A DNA stretch of 64,000 nt from Capsicum annuum (taxonomy: Eukaryota; Streptophyta; Magnoliopsida; Solanales; Solanaceae): contig NC_061118.1 of the NCBI RefSeq assembly GCF_002878395.1, positions 510,140 to 574,139 of the forward strand, in the 5' to 3' direction. Under the pieces are notes generated by a model that was given only the letters and a program-made list of their open reading frames with translations, was not told the origin of the DNA and made no database searches. This document shows positions 57,640 through 64,000 of this stretch, piece after piece (the stretch's first letter is position 1; the number at the start of each line of letters is the position of its first letter). A program made the position numbers and the translations under genes.

Positions 57640-57970
57640 TAATTTGTTTTAGGATTATTTATTTTGGAATTGTAATGTTATTTATATGGAATAATTTTAG
57701 TTAAATATTTTGAGGGTGAAATAACTAATGTTAAAATAGCTAATTTGGGATAACTCATTCTGATGTTAGTTATTTTGAAATTATAGTGTTATTTTTATGA
57801 GAAAATTTCAATTAAATATTTTTTTTGAGAGTTGAATAATTAATTACGGGATAGCTAGTTTGAGATAACTCATTTTGAAATTAATTATTTTGAAATTGTT
57901 AGTGTTAGTTTTATAAGAAAATTTTAATTAAATATTTTTTTGAGGGTGAAATAACTAATTTTGAAATAAT
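57640..57970. repeat. AT-rich tandem array of about 125 bp
   Basis: Three units share GAAATAACTAATGTTAAAAT, GATAACTCATTCTGATGTTA and TTTTAGTTAAATATTTTGAG variants. GGGCTCGTTTGGCAGG at 57551 resembles a Harbinger-type MITE end, so the array may be an expanded MITE. Confidence 0.65.
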
Positions 57971-58370
57971 TTTCATATGTAATCACAAACTTTCAAAAAT
58001 AAATAATTTTACAAAGATCCATTAGTCCAATAAATCAATTATATTACTGATTATTTTTTTGGATATAATCCTTTCATATGGTATATAGTATAGACGATCT
58101 CTTCACGTCGAATATGTATCCGTTTTTCCATAAGGTTCAAAATGATTAGCCTTTATTTGCAAAATATCAGTGTATGAATTTAGAAAAAAATTAAAACAGC
58201 AATTCAAAAATTGAAATTCTACGTTTCGAAAAATATGAAATTTCAAATCACGATTCAAAAATTAAAATAAGTAATCGTTCTGCCTTGGTCAGCTTTCAAC
58301 TTGTCGTGAACTTAAACCAGAAACCTCGCCCTTGGCTAAGTTGACTCTTAAAAAATATTGAATCAAACCA

Positions 58371-58500
58371 CACCAACTAGCTAATCATACGCGAGCCCCC
58401 TCACGAGCATACTGCTAGTTTTGCTCCTCAGCCGACACCAACTAGCTAATCATTCGCGAGCCCCCTCACGAGCATACTGCTCGTTTTGCTCCTCAGCCTA
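58371..58500. repeat. 65 bp perfect-like tandem duplication
   Basis: Two adjacent copies of CACCAACTAGCTAATCATAC and CTCACGAGCATACTGCT, differing at only a few bases, start at 58371 and 58436. The high identity implies a recent event. Confidence 0.9.
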
Positions 58501-58514
58501 CGGGGCAACCCCAC

Positions 58515-58640
58515 CACAACAACATACCAAGTGTATTTTCATAAAGTAGGGTCTGGAAGTAGAGTGTACTCAATCTATACCACTACCTCGGATAACGTAG
58601 AGAGGCTGTTTCCGATAAACCCCGACTTAGGACGGGGTAA
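58515..58640 (-). mobile_element. 5'-truncated TS/RTE-type retroelement tail
   Basis: On the plus strand it reads ACAACAACATACCAAGTGTA, AGTAGGGTCTGGAAGTAGAG, ACCACTACCTCGGATAACGT and GAGAGGCTGTTTCCGATAAA, the reverse of the copies at 13114 and 60800. Confidence 0.8.
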
Positions 58641-58711
58641 CCCCAATTGGTAGGAAAAAAAAACACAATCCCTTGGGTTCTCCATGAACAAGGAAGCTTT
58701 TGTTTTAGCAG

Positions 58712-58832
58712 CTATGTTGCTCGGACTCTTCAAAAATGTCATTGGACACTTGTCGGATCCTTCAAAAGTAGTGTATATTTGGAGGATCCGACACGGGAAT
58801 GACAACTTTTTTGGAGAGTCCAAGCAACTTAG
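58712..58832. mobile_element. hAT-like MITE, copy 6 of 6
   Basis: CTATGTTGCTCGGACTCTTC and AGTCCAAGCAACTTAG are the inverted ends. TTTAGCAG and TTTAGCAC flank it (7 of 8 bases). Confidence 0.9.
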
Positions 58833-59028
58833 TTTAGCACAAACTACAAATTTTTGGCAGACCAACATACTAATGAAAAAAACCTCCTAGAAAAAGTGTT
58901 CATTGACCTCTCAAGTTTTCTGTAATGCATAGCCGAAAACATACGACAGCAACATACCCAGTGCAATCCTACGACCGAAAACATATGTTTAACAAACTAT
59001 ATCCTGAGAGTTCAAGGCCATTTACACG

Positions 59029-61939
59029 TCAGGGCTCGCTAGGAAGAACGTTAAAGAAATGATAGACCTCTTCTTCATCGATGACTCCAACCTGCGTTGA
59101 ACAAACTGAACAGCATACATGTTTATATGTCTCTCCCACATCAGAACCCACTTTTGCCTCAGAAGATCCACGCCCTTTCTTGCCCCTCTTTCGTTTGGTT
59201 CCAAGATCCGCCACTTGTTCACTCTTGATCTTGCAATTGACCACAAACATTGCTCGGTACTGCGTAATATTCTTTTCATGCCTGCATTATCAAAGATTAC
59301 ATCAATTCTGAATTGCAGATAAACTATCCCACCCACTAAAAAGCTACAAAAAGGAACAAAAGCAATGGTCTTAGAATCGGATGGTGAGTCAACAGGATTT
59401 CAGTTTACAAGTCGACTGATAATAATTAAACTGAGTATGTAAGAAAGGTGCATTAGTTTGATGTACAGTAAGAAAATGACAACAAAAGCTTCCTCTGAAA
59501 TACATCCACCTCCTTGGAAAGTTAAGTTCATCTTTCAAACATATATTCAATTATTATCAAAACAAGGATGAAGAATGAGTCACTTTACTTCTGTTATTGC
59601 ACTTTTGATCCCTCTTGTGATAAAAATGACGGACCCATTTATAAATGTCAATGTGAAGATACAACAAGTTCAGCAACACAATAGCAAAAGAGGGGTTCCA
59701 TATTCTGGCTGTTCTGGCAACAAAAATTTTCAACTTGCTGTTTGTTCTTTCCTAAAGTGAAAGAAAACCATAGAAAATGGAAGAAGAATCAAAACGGGTT
59801 TATGGTCCATCTAGTTCCTCCGCTTTGGCCAGGTGAAAACAGATTCAATTTCTTCTGGCTAATATTCTTTCCTAGATCCAAAAAGAACCAGAGAAACCAT
59901 CTTTCTACATCTATGTATGAAGAGCGCGCTGAAGACATCCAGCACCTCTTTCTACATTGCATGATCATTGATCGGTAGCCAACTTCGATATAAATGTTCT
60001 CTTCGCGATTCTTAGCACGTGCTGAACAATGCCAAACTCCACTTTAGACTTGCTGACTTGTAGAGAAAAAATAGGACTTCACAAGAGGTCAAAGAAGACT
60101 TTGAGACCACTTTAGACTCCCTTTCTTTCAATTAGAAATATTCATTTAACAATCGACAGCAGGACAAACCACCTTGAAGGAAACTTGTAATTGACACTTA
60201 ATACCATCTCAAAGACTCAAACTTTAAAAAAGATTTTCTGGACATACAGGGCATAACAGCATTATGTTGTTTATCCTATAATATGTATTCAGGCATACAA
60301 GATGGTTTGGGCATGTGATGAGGAGACTGGTGTGAGAGGTTGGCTATGCATGGATTCAAGCAAGGTAGAGGTAGACCGAAGAAGTATTCGAGGAAGGTAA
60401 TTAGACATGATATGGAGCAGTTACAAGGACATGATCCTAGATAGAAAGGTGTGGAAGGCACGAATTAGGGTAGAAGGTAAGTAGGAAGGAGTGCGTCCTT
60501 GCTAGTAGGGAAGAGTGCTTTGTTGTGTTATCTATGCTAGCAGTCACTAGTCATAGTGCTATGTTTCTAGTGTTTTGTCCTTGGAGTTTTAGTGGTGTTT
60601 GTTGTTTCAGATAGATTAATTGTAGTATTACTTTGTCGTAGTCTTGTTTCTGTTAGTATCCGTCATTTTGATACTACCTATTGTTTCTTGTTCTTATATA
60701 TATCTTTTTCTAGACTTTTTTTTGTCGTAAGCTGGGGGTCTATCGGAAGCAACCTCTCTACCTCACCGCTGAGGTAGTGGTACAGACTGTGTATACTTTG
60801 CCCTTCCCAGGCCCCACTTTGTGGGAGTATACTGGGTATGTTGTTGTTGTATCCTATAATATTTGTAACCCACTTAGTGGACAACATTGGGTATGTTGCT
60901 GTTGTTGTATCCTATAATATCGTGAAGGTTGAAATATTCAACGCTACCTATCTCCTGTTCATGAAAGGCGTCTTCTCAAGTTCTATTTAGAAATAGATGA
61001 CTACCATGTTACGGAAGGGCATGATTCTCCTAAGCATACTAGCGTATCACACAGATCAGACAAACCCAAAAATATTGGTATTCAACCTCTCACCTATGCA
61101 GCACAACCTGAGAATCAATGTGAGCAATATCCAAAATACCAAATATCATGATATAGTAACAATAATATCCAAACATCTGAAATGATACTACAAAATCAGG
61201 GTTCAACAGATTGCATCCAAAACTTCATGGAGGAAATTTTTTAAACAATTCTGAAAAATGTAAGCCCTACTTTTAGGATATCTCCTCATTGCTACGTAAA
61301 CTTTCCTAAGGTTTGCAAGTTCATCCTATAAAAGCAGGACCAATTTCCTGCATTATGAGTGAGATGATCTGGAGACACTGAACAATGAACAAATGGAGAA
61401 ATTAAAGAAAATATAGACATAAGAAGCGGATAAACAGAAGTAGAGGCGAGAAGATCCAGATATTCTGGCACTGTTCCTTACATAAGTTTGACCATTTTCA
61501 AAAAGTAATGGTTTGAAAAGAAGGACCTAAATCAGAATATAAGTTTGAGAATACAAGAAGACCCAAAATAGTTTCCTTAAAAGGCAGTTGATTTAGTATT
61601 GGAATGAAATGGACCTGCAAAAACAGATGGATATAGATGATTCATACAGCCTACACAACTCCATTGGAATCGAAATAGTTAAATCGTTGATTGGTTGAAG
61701 AAGATCTAAATACCAACAATTCCAGTAGTAAAGTAACAGAAAGATGCAATCAATTAAACAACAAAGGCCATACCTTTGACAATCTAGACAAAGAGTGGTA
61801 AAACAAGCTGGACAATTAAGGATGGCATCAGAAGTACGACCACCCCTTTTCTTTTGGACCCAGAGTTCATCTTTGTCATCAAGTTCTGAATCATAAAATT
61901 CTGGCTTGACGGAGTAATCTATCTCATCATCATCAGAAA
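59029..61939 (-). CDS. E2F-associated phosphoprotein (EAPP) homologue, 3' part
   Basis: EAPP in animals is a nuclear phosphoprotein that binds activating E2F factors. The plant role is not established. Two exons are readable: 61939-61774 and 59281-59029. Exon A encodes DDDEIDYSVKPEFYDSELDD, KDELWVQKKRGGRTSDAIL and NCPACFTTLCLDCQR. Exon B encodes HEKNITQYRAMFVVNCKIKS, then a basic KRKRGKKGRG stretch and HVCCSVCSTQVGVIDEEEVY, ending HFFNVLPSEP. The paired CPxC...CLDC and CCSVC clusters are the family's conserved Cys sets, probably zinc-binding. Exon A starts in phase 2 after a 20-base T tract and CAG, so at least one upstream exon exists. I found none up to 64000, so the start is probably outside the window. 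The 2.5 kb intron holds an RTE LINE tail. Confidence 0.85.
59740..60000 (+). mobile_element. possible LINE zinc-binding fragment
   Basis: The plus strand encodes ERAEDIQHLFLHCMIIDR, resembling the HLFLHC stretch of plant L1 zf-RVT domains. No other LINE motif is clear, so this is a weak call. It lies in the EAPP-like intron. Confidence 0.4.
60285..60849 (+). mobile_element. 5'-truncated RTE-type LINE with (TTG)n tail
   Basis: Starts inside the last coding part: RHTRWFGHVMRRLV, then a frame with RGRPKKYSRKVIRHDMEQLQ and a KVWKARIRVEG-like end, as in plant RTE LINEs. A non-coding 3' region follows and ends in GGGGGTCTATCGGAAGCAAC, GAGGTAGTGGTACAGACTGT, GGGAGTATACTGGGTATGTT and TTGTTGTTG. The 13 bp duplication TATCCTATAATAT flanks it (60272-60284 and 60850-60862). 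It lies in the EAPP-like intron. Confidence 0.85.
60863..60907 (+). mobile_element. second retroelement tail inserted at the same target
   Basis: A 45 bp fragment (GTAACCCACTTAGTGGACAA, GGGTATGTTGCTGTTGTTG) sits directly behind the RTE LINE. It is followed by a third copy of TATCCTATAATAT (60908-60920), so it has its own target duplication. Confidence 0.75.
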
Positions 61940-61942
61940 CTG

Positions 61943-61962
61943 AAAAAAAAAAAAAAAAAAAG
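61943..61962. repeat. poly-A/T tract at the EAPP exon A acceptor
   Basis: About 20 A on the plus strand, that is a pure T polypyrimidine tract directly before the CAG acceptor of exon A on the minus strand. Confidence 0.9.
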
Positions 61963-62029
61963 TAAATACAAATTAGAGAATAACTCCATATTACGCTACA
62001 ATAACGCAACAAGAATGTTTCATCGGAAG

Positions 62030-62195
62030 GAGAACTTGCATATCTCAACAGTTCTATACATATCTCAGGTGATGAGTTTTTTAGCTGAACTATTACCAAC
62101 TATTTATCAAAATACAACTCTAACTGATTAATTGTATGGGTTTCATAACTGAACTATAGGGTGTGTGAGTTTTCTAGCTGAACTATTATCAACTA
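62030..62195. repeat. left arm of an inverted 120 bp repeat cluster
   Basis: Contains TTAGCTGAACTATTACCAAC, TATTTATCAAAATACAACTC and GGGTTTCATAACTGAACTAT. Similar sequence resumes at 63405 after the Helitron, and inverted units follow from about 63485. Confidence 0.75.
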
Positions 62196-63404
62196 TCTAT
62201 AATATATTAAAAGTGTGAAGTACCTTAAAATTGTTGTTTGAACTTTTTGCCCTTCATTAAAAGACTCCGTTTTAGACAAAATCGTCTTTTTACCTTTTTT
62301 TATTATTTTAGTAATATTAAATATTGGCTATATTACCAAGAAAAAAAAACCTCTCCTCATGAAAATAGGATTCCTTTTTCACCATTTAAAAAAAACTAAC
62401 CACATATAGAAACCGAAAAAAAAATTCCTTCCCCAACGTAAAACCCAAAAAGTAGTAATAAAAAAAACCAACGTGAAACCAATCCTCCCCCAAGGTGAAA
62501 CCAAGAAAATAGTAATTAAAAAACAATCACTCCCAACATGAAATCAAAAATAATATAATAATAAAAAATTAGTAACTAAAAAACTCCCCACCCCTACGTG
62601 AAACCCCCCCAAAAAATAAAATAATAAAAAAAACTCTATTCTTTCCGAACTTGGTTTTAGCATAACTTTTTTTATGCAAAATATGGTTAAAAAAACTCAA
62701 AAATCACAAATAACAATTCCTATCCCATGTAAAATAGGCTTTAACATACCTTTTACCAACTTCTATAAAAGTCAAGCTAATTTCTTCGTCAACTCGCTTT
62801 AGTTTATTTGTCAAAAAATTTTTTGCCTTTTTGATATGTTGATTGTTGCTTGCTTATTAATAATTTAAACACAATATTAATTGACATACCGGCAATTTTG
62901 CTTATATTTTTAATTTATTTAATTTGTGTTATTAGTTGAATTTATGTTCTTAATTGATTTAATTTGTATTCTTTGTTGGATCTATTAATAAGTAATGCTC
63001 TTCCTCGATTAAATTCACGAAAACGACTCACATATTTAGGTACATTATTTACTCAACTCATCAATTTTTTTCAACTAATCAATTTTTTCCCTTCTACATC
63101 ATGTGTTGCTTTTATAATAATTCATTTTCTTTAGGCTACTATTGCAATGAACCCAAGAAAAAGAGGTGTTGCATGACAAACATAAAAGTGATATTCATCA
63201 ATTACTTGAAACTTTTGATGGTAAAAGATATATGTGCTTACACTAAAATAGATGTTTATGTTTACATTATTATATTTAAATGTTAGGGATTTTTGGAAAT
63301 TGATTTGAACTTTTTGTACATTATGACAAATCTCCGTAATAGATAAAATTATTTAATTTAAATAATCAAACGTTACACGTGCGAGGCACGTGCAGTTAGA
63401 CTAG
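62196..63404 (+). mobile_element. non-autonomous Helitron, 1209 bp
   Basis: The 5' end is TCTATAATATATTAAAAGTG. The 3' end has the hairpin CACGTGCGAGGCACGTG (7 bp stem), then CAGTTAGACTAG. It inserted between A and T: the empty site ACTATTTATCAAAATAC survives at about 62083, and the right flank is TTTATCAAAATACAC. These are the TC...CTRR and A/T hallmarks of Helitrons. No Rep/helicase coding sequence is present. Confidence 0.88.
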
Positions 63405-64000
63405 TTTATCAAAATACACTTCTAACTGATTAATTGTTTGAGTTTCATACCTGAATTTTCAAGTAGGAAAAGTAAACCATTAATAGTTAGAGGTTTGTTT
63501 TGATAAATAGTTGCGGATAGTTCATGTAGAAAACTCATAGTTCAGGTATGAAACTCAAAAATCGAGATACCTTAGGTGGTGATACTTTCTTGCAGGAAAA
63601 GTGAGCAACTAATAGTTGAGGTGTGTTTTGATAAATAGTTGGTGATAGTTCAGCTAAAAAACTCACACGCCGAATAGTTCAAGTATGAAACTCCAAAATT
63701 GAGATAACTTAGGTGGTCATACTTACAACTAATAGTTGAGATGTGTTTTGATAAAGAGTTGATGATAGTTCAGGTAGGAAACTCACACGTCGAATAGCTC
63801 AGGTATGAAAGCTCAAAATATCGAGATTTTACATGTAGTTTTGACCATTCACTCTTAGTAAAAAGCTTAATCAAGTTAGGCCAAAACATTCTAAAAGGAA
63901 AAAAATTTACTTACATACCTAGTAGATATTCATAAAAAGGTTAATGGTCATAAACACATGCAAAGTCCCGGTCTTTTGAGTTTCATACTTGAACTATCAG
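63405..64000. repeat. right arm: tandem units of about 120 bp, mostly inverted to the left arm
   Basis: One unit in the left-arm orientation (63405-63475) is followed by three inverted units starting near 63480, 63605 and 63725. They share GATAAATAGTTGGTGATAGT, AGGTATGAAACTCAAAA and GAGATACCTTAGGTGGTGAT. The array runs off the window edge. Confidence 0.8.

Larger units (their letters stand above)
57450..59028. other. intergenic region between prefoldin 5 and EAPP-like gene
   Basis: Holds the prefoldin 5 leader and promoter, an AT-rich tandem array, a 65 bp duplication, a TS/RTE-type tail and MITE copy 6. No protein-coding gene is recognised. Confidence 0.65.

Noticed and set aside
61593..62099. 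168-codon open frame across the EAPP exon A
   Set aside because: Only the 61939-61774 part is conserved. The ends read through a poly-T acceptor tract and past the donor.
1..64000. A biosynthetic gene cluster or operon-like unit
   Set aside because: The six genes serve unrelated housekeeping roles, are intron-rich and separately spaced. No shared pathway is visible.

Overview
The window is nuclear DNA from a flowering plant of the nightshade family (Solanaceae). The genes are split by many GT-AG introns. The protein sequences fit Solanaceae orthologues, and the introns carry SINEs, MITEs and LINE remnants typical of that family. I cannot name the genus from sequence alone. One 100-base run of N marks an assembly gap.

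Six protein-coding genes can be read. Two are on the plus strand: the plastid biotin carboxylase subunit of heteromeric acetyl-CoA carboxylase (1937-10858, 16 coding exons) and the cytosolic phenylalanyl-tRNA synthetase beta chain (11975-26648, 19 exons). Four are on the minus strand: mitochondrial class 2 dihydroorotate dehydrogenase (44747-35653, 11 exons), a PP2A phosphatase activator, PTPA (50167-46428), prefoldin subunit 5 (57449-51990, 4 exons), and the 3' part of an E2F-associated phosphoprotein (EAPP) homologue (61939-59029) whose 5' exons were not found and may lie beyond the window. All are single housekeeping genes from unrelated pathways: fatty acid synthesis, translation, pyrimidine synthesis, phosphatase and proline-isomerase control, tubulin/actin folding, and nuclear regulation. 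Nothing suggests a metabolic gene cluster.

The plus-strand and minus-strand genes converge on a gene-free core at about 26.65-35.65 kb. Most of that core is a GC-richer tandem array with a period of about 182 bp (27.67-35.31 kb). A block of short fold-back repeats splits the array, and that block in turn carries a 1.55 kb transposon with long terminal inverted repeats. Other mobile DNA includes six copies of one roughly 120 bp hAT-like MITE, several SINE families (one amplified into a six-headed multimer), Stowaway and Harbinger-type MITEs, a hAT-like element with an 8 bp target duplication, a 1.2 kb Helitron, and L1- and RTE-type LINE fragments.

The most unusual pattern is that three of the six genes carry tandem arrays whose repeat unit includes a splice-site edge. 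These are the leader intron of biotin carboxylase, the 3' end of PTPA exon 1 with its donor, and both edges of prefoldin 5 intron 1 (including a second, drifting copy of exon 1). The arrays create many decoy donors and acceptors close to real ones.
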